A stretch of 64,000 nt of DNA from the NCBI GenBank assembly GCA_047967505.1, contig CM106540.1; one strand, 5' to 3'. Position 1 is the first letter of the stretch; every line of letters starts with the position of its first letter. The stretch comes from Dipteris shenzhenensis (lineage: Eukaryota > Polypodiophyta > Polypodiopsida > Gleicheniales). Shown in pieces: positions 23,901 through 31,025 of the stretch. The notes below the pieces were generated by a model. That model had not been told where the DNA came from. It searched no databases and saw nothing but the letters and a program-made list of their open reading frames with translations. The position numbers were made by a program, and so were the translations under genes.

Positions 23901-26900
23901 CCTTGGGTCTTTTGGTTACAAAATTTACCAAGCTCAAAGCTTTAGAAAATATATGAGAAACCCAAGGCAACTTTGCCATGTCCTCAATGGCAAGATCCAA
24001 ACTATAAGAAGCACATGGTGTCCAAACAATAGTGGGAAACTCATCCTCAAGCATCCTTCCCATGGACACACAATTGGAGCCATTATCTGTGATCACCTGC
24101 ACCACATTTGCTACACCAATCTCAAAAATAGTTGTGCGCAAATGAGACCATATATATGCACCTATCACCACTGTCCCTGAAGCTGATGCATCTATAGCAC
24201 GAAGGAACATAGTTCCTTTGCAAGAGGAAACTAGAATGTTGTAGACATTTCTTTTCCTCACATCTGACCAGCCCATCTGACCAGCCATCACATAGCAAGG
24301 TGCAACCATACTTCTGCCATGTTCCCTTCAGAGGCTCTAGCTCTCTCATCAATGCTTCTTTCTCATGGCGAAGCTCTTTTGTACGCAATGTCTCATAGCT
24401 CGGACCCTCCCACTCACACCCAATACGCGAGATAGCTCGCATAGTAGACTTCCAATGAGCGGTTCGAGTAATATTGAAAGACAATGCACATTGCACAAAC
24501 AACTTTGTTACCTCTCTAGTTGCCTCCTTCATAGCTGCCTTTTGCATGGCTGCCTTCATATCTCCTCGCTTAAACAAGGTAAGGGCACTGCTTTTAGCTG
24601 TGGGCGTGGAGCCTGAAGACTGCGACATCTGCAAAATGTCATTCTCCTCCCTCATTGATGCTGGAATATCTGAGATATTTAATTCAAGCTCATCCCATGC
24701 ATTGACTCTATCAATTGGAATCCCTAGCATTTTAGCTAAGCCCTTTGTTCGAGAAAAGTGAACCTGCAATCTCTGAAATGTCCCATGATGCGGCTCAGCA
24801 CAAAAGTTGCAGGTCCACTTGCCTGTGCCACTCTTATCATAGTGTGCACCAAAGGAATTGAAGGTGACATTGCTCCACAACGCACTACCTTTTCGAGGCA
24901 TCTTCTTACTTGCAAAAAGCGATGTAGAACAGCAAAAGCAATTGCAGCTTTCCAGCCTACATCATGCATGCAAGATGAGCAGATGAATCAAGAGAGGAGC
25001 GTTAGAACTTAGATTTCAGGAACATCAGAAAGTTCAAAGAGCAGATTTCAGCCTGCATGAAAGGATGCAGCGCCAAATTCAAGAAGAAGGGTAGACTGTA
25101 GAAAGGACGATTGAATGCACATTGGGGATGATTGGGGGCACAAACCTCGAGAATGAGCAAGAGGGAGCGTACGGGCTGCACAGACGGAGCTATGGGAGTA
25201 CGGAGTGCACGGGTACGGCGAAATGCGTGAAATCACGATTTTGCCCTCTTTTGAACCCTACCCCAAAATTGGGGCTTTATGAAACGCGTTTCATACGTAT
25301 GAAACGTTTCATACGGGTTTCATACAAGTATGAAACGCGTTTCATATGCAACTATGTGTCTTGTACTTTTCCAATGATAAAAGCATCAGCAGACATGAAG
25401 GAGCAGTTTAAATGAGATCTTATGCCCTGCTCATATGGGGTTTCAGTGTAATCCACACCTGCAAAGGGGTGATTGGTCGATTCAGACATGGTAAGCAAGC
25501 ATACAAACTGTGTTTTTGTTTTTTTGTGGAGATATTGCAATGGGAATGTGTAGTTCTCAAAAAGCCTCTTCTTTTCACGACTTGAGTATAGACATGAACA
25601 TTTATCTTTAGACAGTTGATAAGCTCAACTAAACATATAAGTGTGCAAGAAATTTTAACTATTTAGTTCAGCAAGAAGCATGCGTATATATATGTACCCA
25701 TAGTACCTGACAAAGTTCCTGATAAGAGAGCCCTCGACCAAGAAACTGTTTTGCAACAGAGCCAACTAGAGGTAAGTTGGCAGCTATCATCTTCCTTTTT
25801 GCTGCTCGCCCTTTTCCAATCCTTCAGGAATAACACGAACAAAACTGTGAATTAGCCCCTTCTGCACAAAGTAACATACCGTTTTGAAGGCTCTTAGATT
25901 ACCTTTCATTCGAAGCACACTGACCAGGTTAAACCCTAGGATGAATCACTCACTTGGTAACCTAAAGCAGACTGAAGCACATACAATCCATACTCTTTAA
26001 GTTCTACATTTGCGTAAATTACATTAAAGATCTATGTTGTTTGCATCAAGCTCATGGGACCCCCTGCCTTATGAGCCAGGACACTGGGGTTAAGGATCCA
26101 GGTGTGAGGAAAACCAGCGCAAACCGCTTTGTTAAATAGCTTTGCTAAGATCGGGGCTAGGGTAATAAGTCCATATGCAATGTACTCGGTGCATAGCCTC
26201 TCATGATCTTGGGCTAGTCCATTGTGTAGCTACATTCCCAGATTTTGTCATCAAGGACCCCGAGTCCTAAAGAGGGAAGGAATGCTACATTCCAGTTGGA
26301 ATGTAACGAGCTTGGATGAATCCATTGACAACACTTTTCACAAACATTGTGAAATATTTGATGTACATAGAGGTACATACTTATTTAAACCAAAGCTTGT
26401 TTCTATGCTATGGCTTGCAACTGCTGTGTGGTCAAAAAAGAAGTACATGCATTAAGAGACGACATTTGGTAAGATGTCAAATGGTGGGAATAACTAGTTT
26501 CTAGGGGTGACTCCAATGGATTCTTCACAAGTTGTAGAGGTGACAAGTCTCTAGGGGTGACTCCAATGGATTCTTCTTCAAATAACTAGTTTCTAGGGGT
26601 GACTCCAACGGATTCTCTTCACAAGTTGTAGTGGATCACGCCTTCTGGGTGCTACAGAGGCTGGGTGAAGATGTGCTCTCGCAGGCCCATGATGGTTACA
26701 GCTGGTCGTGTGTTGTGCTTGGGTACACAGTTACTGTAACAGCACATGTCTCAGCAGTTTTCTACAGCTTGAGTTGATTCCCCAAGAAAGATAAAGCACA
26801 ACAACATGGGACACTGCTTCTCTTCCAAAAGCTCAAGAAGATCAGCACACTGCAATTGGACAAACTTATTGGACCCGACCATAGATAGAATATCGTAAAC

Positions 26901-29133
26901 GTGAATCTTGTAGGACCAGATGCAGCAGGAATTCTCAGGCATTTGGCAGCAGCAATACCTCCACTAGTGCAGCACCACAGGAGCAAAGAGCAAGAACCAA
27001 GTGATCCCTATTGTAATTTCAGTGGAAGGGGCAAACACATCATCTACATGATGCAGAGCACATCCTATGCACACTAGGGTAGATTATTTTATGCCCATCT
27101 GTGAGCATTACTCAAGGACAATGGCTTCAGTTGCATCATGAGGACACCAGCCACAGGGCATTCATTCAGCAAGCCTGAATTGGCCAACTAGGTCAGCCCC
27201 GATCTACCAAGTCGACCTGGATCAGCCGGCCAACTGACCAGGGGCCAAAGTACAGCAGGAGATTGCACCTGGTTTAGTTTACCAGGGTTTTGGCCAGACC
27301 AAGCTCTTCGTCTAGCCTCTAAGTAGGGCCTCTCCAGGGCATTGTAGAGCATCTTACTAGCCTTTCACACATAGGCCTCAGCCCTCCACTCATAGTAAGA
27401 AATCTTAGTGGAGCAATGGAGCAACCCAAAAGCACGAGAATACTGGTCAGTACAGGTGTTTTCCCTCTCTGTCCCTACGCTCCAATGTCTTCGGATGCTT
27501 ATGTCTACATTTCTGCATCAAAGATCAACAACATAATGCATGTTTGTTAACATACGTTTTGAATCCATATCTAAGACTCAATATCCAAATAATTCCAAAC
27601 GCAATTCATGAACCACGAATAGACTTAGTGCTCAGCTCGGATAAAGTTAAGCGACAATTAAGGCCAACATACATATATAACTGGTCAGTGGCTTTGCACT
27701 TCATGAACGGTTTGGGGGTGCTAGATGAAGGCAACAATGACATTCCACAAAGAAGTTCAGTGCTATGATCACTCATGAGCAGGGTTTCAACTTTCAATTC
27801 AAAAATAAGTTGGAGGAAATCATTAGGAGCAAGAATAACATAAATCTAAGAGAAACAATCAACCAAGAACCATCAATTTTATTTTTCCAATGTTTGGCCA
27901 CTTGTTTCACAAGCAAATTCAAAAAGAAAACATCAAAAACAGCAATGCACCAAATCAAACACAACCAAGCAAATACCTTGCGTAAAGACGGCAAAGAGAG
28001 CATCCGATGCAGTCCGCCCATTCTTGGTCTGTTGGAACTCGTCCAAGCTTTCTTGTTAATTCTGCCTTGATATTCTGAAGATGAAGTAGATCCTACACGC
28101 AACAAAACAACAATTGACATATGCCGATTAATGTACAGGATCTACAGTGTCCTGCTTTGTTTGAACTCATTCTGTCTTTATAGTCACTAAAACCACGCCA
28201 GAAGTTTGGTATATTCCAATTAATGCATGGAATCAAAAAGGTTCCTCCTGTGCCTTTCCATTGACCTGGCCAAATGAAGCTTTGGTCGTTTATCGACTTG
28301 AAATATCAGATAAGAGAAAGAGATTATTTTTAAGGTTGAGAGGAGGGAGGGTAAAAAAGAGCATCATCGATGCCAGAGGTCGACTGCATAATGTAGAAGA
28401 CTTTGAGCAAACGATCCACGCATCTTTAGTGTATTTTTTTTCTCGAAAACGTTTTTCCCTACCAGACAAAACGATTTGAAAACTTACACAGCGAAGTGTT
28501 AGTTTTCCAGAGAAAACGATTTGATAAGTAGCAGGAAAATTCATTACCAAGAAAACAAGTTACAGAGAAGGTTCAATGATCGGGAAAGTATTGGCATAAT
28601 ACCTGCACATCCGAAAAAAATTGGTGCTCCTCTTCTCGTGTAAGAGGGGGCAGAGATTCTGCACCTACGGAACCAGATCTTCGAGACCCATACACGACGT
28701 CTTCACGGGATGACGCTACTCCTAGAGAACTCTGATCAGCACTGCAAGCCTGAATTTATCACTTGCTAGCGAAGGAAATTTGCAGAGGTATATTTGATTG
28801 AATGTCAAGTTCAAATAGAGGAAAGTACCGCGATATTGCAACTCTAGCAGGTTCTAGAACACGCTTCCTCCTGGACCTGGAAGATGATCTAAGGTTCGGG
28901 CCCTTATCGCCCTCAGTTATATAACATGTGACTAGTGTAGCATCTTGTTTCTCTTCGGTGCTCCTTACGACAATCAAGGCACTGCAAGAGTGGTCACCAG
29001 CTTTCCTACAAACGCCCAATTCAGATGACTGTGCTGCAAACCTTCCATGAACCCTTAAAGAATTGTTTGCAAAAAGGAGGCCTTGTCTGGTCGTAAATTC
29101 ACAGGGGCGGATGACCCAACTTTCAGAACCCAT
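4571..29133 (-). CDS. Nuclear-encoded plastid RNA polymerase sigma factor (sigma-70 family), nine exons found
   Basis: Sigma factors direct the bacterial-type plastid RNA polymerase to promoters. Exons on the minus strand: 28829-29133, 28603-28741, 27977-28092, 25707-25821, 19081-19173, 18828-18920, 7296-7370, 7051-7191 and 4579-4654. Every border has GT/AG and the phases agree (2,0,2,0,0,0,0,0,1), giving about 384 codons. Exon 1 is Ser/Arg-rich and transit-peptide-like; its ATG at 29133 is the first in frame after an upstream stop. Exon 2 has PPLTREEEH (region 1.2). Exon 3 has [10 protein letters not shown]. Exon 4 has [20 protein letters not shown] (region 2.1-2.2). Exon 5 has RFDI and [12 protein letters not shown] (region 2.3-2.4). 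Exon 7 has [10 protein letters not shown] (region 3). Exon 9 has LSPREL (start of region 4). The rest of region 4 was not found; if exon 9 is read through, a stop follows at 4571-4573. Introns of 6.5 and 11.5 kb carry transposons. A fifth upstream exon cannot be excluded. Confidence 0.85.
4579..4654 (-). CDS. Sigma factor exon 9 (start of region 4)
   Basis: After a CTTTCAACAG acceptor the exon encodes [15 protein letters not shown] and [10 protein letters not shown], matching the L..L...L..LSPRER start of region 4.1. It ends either at a CAG|GTCTCT donor (phase 1) or at the in-frame TAA at 4571-4573 three codons later. The usual LRxRYGL and TRERVRQIE blocks are not present in this exon. Confidence 0.65.
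4944..5500 (+). pseudogene. LINE reverse transcriptase fragment (plus strand), in sigma intron 8
   Basis: [15 protein letters not shown] (about 5056-5100) is the RT LLLDLxKAYDRV motif. About 200 bp on, [17 protein letters not shown] and SGASIHCS (about 5370-5480) match the catalytic YADD block and the downstream SG..IN motif. A TGA at about 5202 and frame changes separate the two, so it is dead. Confidence 0.65.
5501..7050. other. Sigma intron 8 remainder, no gene recognised
   Basis: Possible further LINE-derived sequence to about 5700, then unassigned sequence. Short frames at 5959-6467 show no domain. Confidence 0.4.
7051..7370 (-). CDS. Sigma factor exons 7 (7296-7370) and 8 (7051-7191)
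   Basis: Exon 7 encodes [20 protein letters not shown] and IDKYK, the region 3 pattern (LGRxPTxEELAxAxGI). Exon 8, 47 codons, begins [20 protein letters not shown] and ends [12 protein letters not shown], the acidic linker between regions 3 and 4. The intron before exon 7 is 11.5 kb and contains a gypsy element and a LINE. Confidence 0.82.
8009..8327 (+). repeat. 5' LTR of gypsy element
   Basis: Contains TATATAAG near 8091 (likely promoter TATA) and a long CT-rich tract, with the element's primer site immediately after it. Identical in length to the 3' LTR. Confidence 0.95.
8328..8868 (+). other. gypsy primer site and leader
   Basis: TGGTATCAGAGC primer site at 8329, then about 530 bp of untranslated leader with a small direct repeat (cagacgcagcaaggtac-type, near 8415-8470). 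No conserved coding frame. Confidence 0.75.
8869..10398 (+). pseudogene. gypsy gag, N-terminal and core part (one stop)
   Basis: Frame 1 opens with ATG at 8869 (a second ATG at 8929). The first ~220 residues are Gln/Pro/His-rich. The retrotransposon gag core follows: [15 protein letters not shown] (about 9690), YAHTWWRYM (about 9820), then, after a TAA at 9853-9855, [10 protein letters not shown] and [15 protein letters not shown]. The TAA is one C-to-T change from CAA. Near 10290 the frame shifts to that of the zinc-knuckle segment, so a full Gag cannot be made. Confidence 0.85.
10296..10703 (+). pseudogene. gypsy gag zinc knuckle segment
   Basis: Frame 3 encodes [15 protein letters not shown] then TPEHRDVC, a CX2C...H...C knuckle that binds RNA in Gag. 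An acidic stretch follows ([13 protein letters not shown]). It ends at TAG 10701-10703, after which the same frame runs straight into protease, so Gag and Pol were probably one frame in the ancestor. Confidence 0.8.
10743..12506 (+). pseudogene. gypsy pol: protease, reverse transcriptase, start of RNase H
   Basis: Protease motif [12 protein letters not shown] (about 10935-10970). RT starts near 11470: [19 protein letters not shown] (about 11630), [11 protein letters not shown] (about 11767), [20 protein letters not shown], and catalytic [12 protein letters not shown] (about 11957-11992), with Phe for the usual Tyr before DD, then YLGHVVS. RNase H begins [14 protein letters not shown] (about 12393). 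The TAG at 12504-12506 interrupts it after NYHV; the same frame continues beyond. Confidence 0.92.
12507..13343 (+). pseudogene. gypsy pol: RNase H end and integrase
   Basis: Continues the same frame after the stop. [13 protein letters not shown] and [13 protein letters not shown] (about 12695-12733) close RNase H. The integrase zinc-binding HHCC domain follows ([11 protein letters not shown] to CLPCQQNK, about 12963-13095), then the catalytic core with AMDFITGLP (first Asp, about 13168). TAG at 13341-13343 stops it just before VSDRD. Confidence 0.9.
13344..14210 (+). pseudogene. gypsy pol: integrase core end and chromodomain-like tail
   Basis: [12 protein letters not shown] carries the second catalytic Asp, [12 protein letters not shown] the following loop and [12 protein letters not shown] the Glu region. 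[15 protein letters not shown] (about 13950-13993) is the usual gypsy C-terminal motif. After TAA 14112 and before TAG 14148, [11 protein letters not shown] and SWQPE resemble a chromodomain, which targets insertion to marked chromatin. Final TGA at 14208-14210. Confidence 0.88.
14286..14604 (+). repeat. 3' LTR of gypsy element
   Basis: Matches 8009-8327 except for four transitions. Ends CTACA before the target duplication AAGCC. Confidence 0.95.
14605..15299. other. Intron sequence between gypsy and LINE
   Basis: The gypsy target duplication opens the stretch. I see no gene; part may be the 3' end of the LINE. Confidence 0.4.
15300..17880 (-). pseudogene. Degenerate LINE (non-LTR retrotransposon), endonuclease and RT
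   Basis: Read on the minus strand from about 17.9 kb. The endonuclease part has [11 protein letters not shown] and [11 protein letters not shown] (about 17460-17370), where a typical LINE has VVGDFNMVE; a (CT)n tract interrupts it at 17297-17342. The RT part has [16 protein letters not shown], then [20 protein letters not shown] and [20 protein letters not shown] (about 16190-15985). [17 protein letters not shown] (about 15770) is the decayed [11 protein letters not shown] block. The catalytic ADD is replaced by [11 protein letters not shown], followed by [12 protein letters not shown] and [10 protein letters not shown]. Several frameshifts; not functional. It sits in sigma intron 6. Confidence 0.82.
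17297..17342. repeat. (CT)n microsatellite
   Basis: About 23 CT units, inside the LINE endonuclease segment. Confidence 0.95.
17893..17927. repeat. (TG)n microsatellite
   Basis: About 17 TG units at the 5' border of the LINE remnant. Confidence 0.95.
17928..18827. other. Sigma intron 6, no gene recognised
   Basis: Unassigned sequence next to exon 6. A CT-rich stretch lies near 18080-18190. Confidence 0.4.
18828..19173 (-). CDS. Sigma factor exons 5 (19081-19173) and 6 (18828-18920)
   Basis: Exon 5, 31 codons, encodes [15 protein letters not shown] and [12 protein letters not shown], the -10 recognition and melting helix (canonical KFSTYAxWWIRQ). The first Trp of the WW pair is Phe and the final Gln is Glu. 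Exon 6, 31 codons, begins [20 protein letters not shown]; it sits where TRA..xxSRTIRLPxHI is expected and is markedly divergent. Splice sites are clean on both, with a 160-bp intron between them. Confidence 0.82.
19287..19826. repeat. Cluster of simple repeats in sigma intron 4
   Basis: (GT)n with a G run at 19287-19311, GCGCGCGC near 19520, (CA)n at 19641-19659 and (CA)n at 19799-19826, with several T or A runs of 8-9 between them. Confidence 0.85.
19827..20939. other. Intronic sequence, no gene recognised
   Basis: Contains a perfect 18-bp palindrome with a CACGTG core at 19936-19953. No conserved reading frame seen. Confidence 0.4.
20940..21590. repeat. Tandemly duplicated ~0.6-kb unit, copy 1
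   Basis: Runs from the ATGTGGCAGCCCCATATCCG block to GATATTGCAATGGGAA. The same series of blocks repeats immediately from about 21587. No protein signature. The second copy is split by the hAT element. Confidence 0.8.
21992..25354 (-). mobile_element. hAT DNA transposon, autonomous type (3.36 kb)
   Basis: Flanked by the 8-bp target duplication TGTGTCTT (21984-21991 and 25355-25362). The left end starts CATAGTTGCC; the right end reads TAGTTGCATA inward. If two bases shared with the duplication are counted, the inverted repeat CATAGTTGC is perfect. Subterminal zones are full of GAAACG/CGTTTC motifs (22014-22083 and 25280-25345), including GAAACGCGTTTC. It encodes a minus-strand hAT transposase and sits in sigma intron 4, inside copy 2 of a duplicated unit. 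Confidence 0.93.
22504..24901 (-). pseudogene. hAT transposase (BED-like zinc finger, DUF659, hATC), frameshifted
   Basis: Starts [12 protein letters not shown] at ATG 24901. A BED-like finger follows (KWTCNFC...QRLQVHFSR, residues ~29-51). The DUF659/catalytic region has [10 protein letters not shown] (about 24300), [12 protein letters not shown], the catalytic-Asp block [15 protein letters not shown], and [20 protein letters not shown]. The hATC dimerisation domain has [17 protein letters not shown] and [16 protein letters not shown] (about 22960-22860), then an acidic Ser/Glu tail (EEEADEDMD). Probable introns lie near 23430-23555 and at 22977-23044 (GT/AG visible). One frameshift is a 13-bp tandem duplication at 24261-24286; a second is near 22755. 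Otherwise it looks close to intact and could have mobilised the 252-737 element. Confidence 0.88.
25707..25821 (-). CDS. Sigma factor exon 4 (regions 2.1-2.2, core binding)
   Basis: Encodes [11 protein letters not shown] followed by [20 protein letters not shown] and SYQELCQ. This corresponds to the AKxKMIxANLRLVxSIAKKY...GLSFQDLIQ signature of sigma-70 regions 2.1-2.2, which contact the polymerase core. The 6.5-kb intron that follows contains the hAT element and the 0.6-kb duplicated unit. Confidence 0.9.
26497..26630. repeat. Short imperfect direct repeat, three copies
   Basis: TCTAGGGGTGACTCCAA followed by (T/C)GGATTCT occurs at about 26502, 26552 and 26594. Confidence 0.75.
27977..28741 (-). 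CDS. Sigma factor exons 2 (28603-28741) and 3 (27977-28092)
   Basis: Exon 2 ends [18 protein letters not shown] at a GT donor. Exon 3 begins [17 protein letters not shown] and continues [16 protein letters not shown], the typical E-x-LGR-x-PT-x-EEWA block before sigma region 2.1. The acceptor used is GTGTAG|GATC (28093); a second AG 18 nt further in is also in frame and would drop six residues. The intron between the two exons is 510 bp. Confidence 0.85.
28829..29133 (-). CDS. Sigma factor exon 1 (N-terminal, possible chloroplast transit peptide)
   Basis: Starts [18 protein letters not shown] and ends in a basic stretch SSSRSRRKR followed by [10 protein letters not shown]. The donor is CG|GTAC at 28828. 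An in-frame stop lies upstream (TGA, then TCTCCACCATATTTG), with no ATG between it and 29133; translation from the intervening TTG at 29283 is unlikely. The region is rich in Ser and Arg and poor in acidic residues at its start, as expected of a plastid targeting sequence, but no cleavage site can be assigned. Confidence 0.65.
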
Positions 29134-29431
29134 GATCGGGCACGCGCAATGTGAGAGTCCTATATTGGCGTTGATTCCATGATCGCCCACATGATTGCAA
29201 GAGCTCAAGAAGTTTGCTGCATGGCATTGGCAGCAACGAGTGCATGGAGACTCTACTTGAAAGGCAGTGTGGTGAAGATGCAAATATGGTGGAGATCAGA
29301 AGGCTAAAATTTCGCTCAGGACAGAGAGCAGGACGGCCCCGAAAGAATTGGGCATCGTTAGATTCTGCGTTTGTCGCGGAGCAATGAAGGAATATACACT
29401 AGCAACAAATGCATCAGACTCTCTCCCAAAC
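29134..29431 (-). promoter_or_regulatory. Sigma gene 5' leader and proximal upstream region (inferred)
   Basis: Lies directly upstream of the sigma ATG on the minus strand. No clear TATA box was identified. It is placed between the gene and a minisatellite plus a copia insertion, so the native promoter is at most about 620 bp long unless the copia LTR contributes. Confidence 0.35.
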
Positions 29432-29700
29432 GCTTCATGCAGCAAAACATTCAAGCATGGTGTCCATGCATACACTTCCATGCTTTGCCTTCATGCAGCA
29501 AAACATTCAAGCATGGCTAGCTCGTCTCCTTCGTGTCCATGCATGCACTTCCATGCTTTGCCTTCATGCAACAAAGCATTCAAGCATGGCTAGCTCGTCT
29601 CCTTCTTGACCATGCATGCACTTCCATGCTTTGCCTTAAACATCCAAGCATGGCTAGCTCGTCTCCTTCTTGTCCATGCATGCACTTCCATGCTTTGCAT
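29432..29700. repeat. 73-bp minisatellite upstream of the sigma gene
   Basis: The core CATGCATGCACTTCCATGC with TTTGCCTTCATGCA recurs from about 29463, 29536, 29609 and 29673, with AAGCATGGCTAGCTCGTCTC between copies. There is a partial copy at 29432. Copies differ by a few bases and one is shortened to 64 bp. Confidence 0.88.
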
Positions 29701-29754
29701 GCTCCTCTCTCATTTGCACAATCAATGTCTCCTCCATCAACTTAACATAAGTGA

Positions 29755-30011
29755 TGACAAAATATGAAGAGGGGAGAGGAGAAGAGTGGAGATGAGGAGA
29801 GAGGGCACAGCTAGAGAGCACACCACAAATGACTAACTGTACACTAGATTTAGTTGAAAAAATAGAATATATACAAACCCATTTAGGGTTAGGGTTAAGG
29901 GATCTAACCCTTTCCTTTATAACACTCTATTGGGTTAGTGCTATACACATATGATCACATGATGGTGCTATGCACACGTGATCACATGATGTTGAGCATG
30001 AACTCTCAACA
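29755..30011 (-). repeat. 3' LTR of copia A
   Basis: On the minus strand it begins TGTTGAGAG and ends TTTTGTCA. It is preceded by the purine tract CTTGAGGGAAGG. It contains the telomere-like stretch TTTAGGGTTAGGGTTA near 29882-29897. Confidence 0.93.
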
Positions 30012-30733
30012 CCTTCCCTCAAGATCAACATCATGAAGTAGGCCTTCCCTCAAGATGATGATTCTGGGGAATTGAAGAAGGACTGAGCATTTATTTGCAA
30101 CTAGTCTGGCTTTGTATCTTTGAATACTGCCATCTGGATTGTACTTCACTTTGTATACCCATTTGTTTGCTATGGCCTTCTTTCCTAGTGGAAGGTCGCA
30201 TAATTCCCAAGTATTATTTTTATACAAAACATCCATTTCTTCATTCATAGTAGTTTGCCATCCTGGCTTGTCTACTGCGTCTTTGAAGTACACTGGCTCT
30301 TCTGTAGCCATGATGGTAGTCATAAGAGCATAGTTGGTGGTTTCCACCTAAATTGCTTTGCCTTTCTGAGCATATGTCAATCTTGTTGGAGGTTTGCTTT
30401 CCCTACTAGATCGTTTGAGCTGCTGTGGCTCTGTCTGGGGTGTTGCTGGCAATTCTTACTCTTCTTCATCAACATGTTCTGTAGATGACTTTAAAGTCGA
30501 TGTTTCCATCTCCTGTGTATTTGAGGTTTTTCATTCTGATTCCTCATCGAAGATTACATCTCTTGAGGTAATGACTTTGCGGTTGATGGGATCATACAAC
30601 TTGTATGCTTTGCTTTCTTCACTGTAACCAACCATGATGTATTTGCGTGACTTCGCATCCAATTTCCTGCGATGATCATCATGTATATGGGCATCCAAAC
30701 ATGCGGAGATGCCCAAAGTGTGGCTTGTGTCTG
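30006..30733 (-). pseudogene. copia A linker and N-terminal RT remnant
   Basis: Integrase C-terminal motif GHLRMFGC, then KCIMVGYSEES-type sequence, leads into WELCDLPLGKKAIANKWVYK and RYKARLVA (about 30100). RT then ends abruptly and the frame runs into the 3' non-coding region, so the YVDD catalytic part and all of RNase H (about 2 kb in copia B) are deleted. Confidence 0.82.
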
Positions 30734-30990
30734 AAGCTGGCCCATGCTTTCAGTATAGCAACCATAAGAGGGGAAGAAGGAGATCTGAGATGGGCTGTGG
30801 TGAAAACCCATCTGGTACTGTGTATCCAATCATCTCCTGAAGTGGGTGTGCGAGACTCTATGCATCTGTTAAAAAAGTCCTTCCAAGGCTCTTGTCTTGG
30901 CATAAGTCCTCTCACGACGACCTTGCAGAGTAAAGCTCTGCACTGTAGATCTGGGTCAATGATATTCAAACCCCCTTGCTTCTGACTAAT
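30734..30990 (-). pseudogene. LINE-derived segment captured inside copia A pol
   Basis: The minus strand encodes SISQKQGGLNIIDPDLQCRA then LLCKVVVRGLMPRQEPWKD, a sequence typical of the region downstream of RT in plant LINEs. On either side copia sequence is collinear with copia B (RHKPHFGHLRMFGC downstream). About 130 bp present in B is replaced here by about 250 bp. The right junction shares TTGCTTCTG between donor and recipient. Confidence 0.8.
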
Positions 30991-31025
30991 ACTGATTCGA
31001 AAGATGCTTTTCACTAAGCATTGCT

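Larger units (their letters stand above)
21587..25552. repeat. Duplicated ~0.6-kb unit, copy 2, split by hAT element
   Basis: The left part is 21587-21991 and the right part 25355-25552; together they reproduce copy 1 with a deletion of about 36 bp and scattered changes. The uninterrupted site in copy 1 (near 21390) shows the empty site of the hAT insertion. Confidence 0.8.
25555..27976. other. Sigma introns 3-4 outside exon 4 (25707-25821)
   Basis: No gene other than sigma exon 4. Contains a small imperfect direct repeat (26502-26630) and short open frames without recognisable domains. Confidence 0.5.

Noticed and set aside
28759-29283. Start of the sigma protein at 29283
   Set aside because: That codon is TTG with a stop shortly upstream; the first in-frame ATG is at 29133.
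29432-29700. CRISPR-like array
   Set aside because: The 73-bp repeat has no unique spacers and the genome is a plant's.
29880-29900. Interstitial telomere
   Set aside because: Only about three units, and the same stretch occurs in all four LTR copies, so it is part of the LTR.
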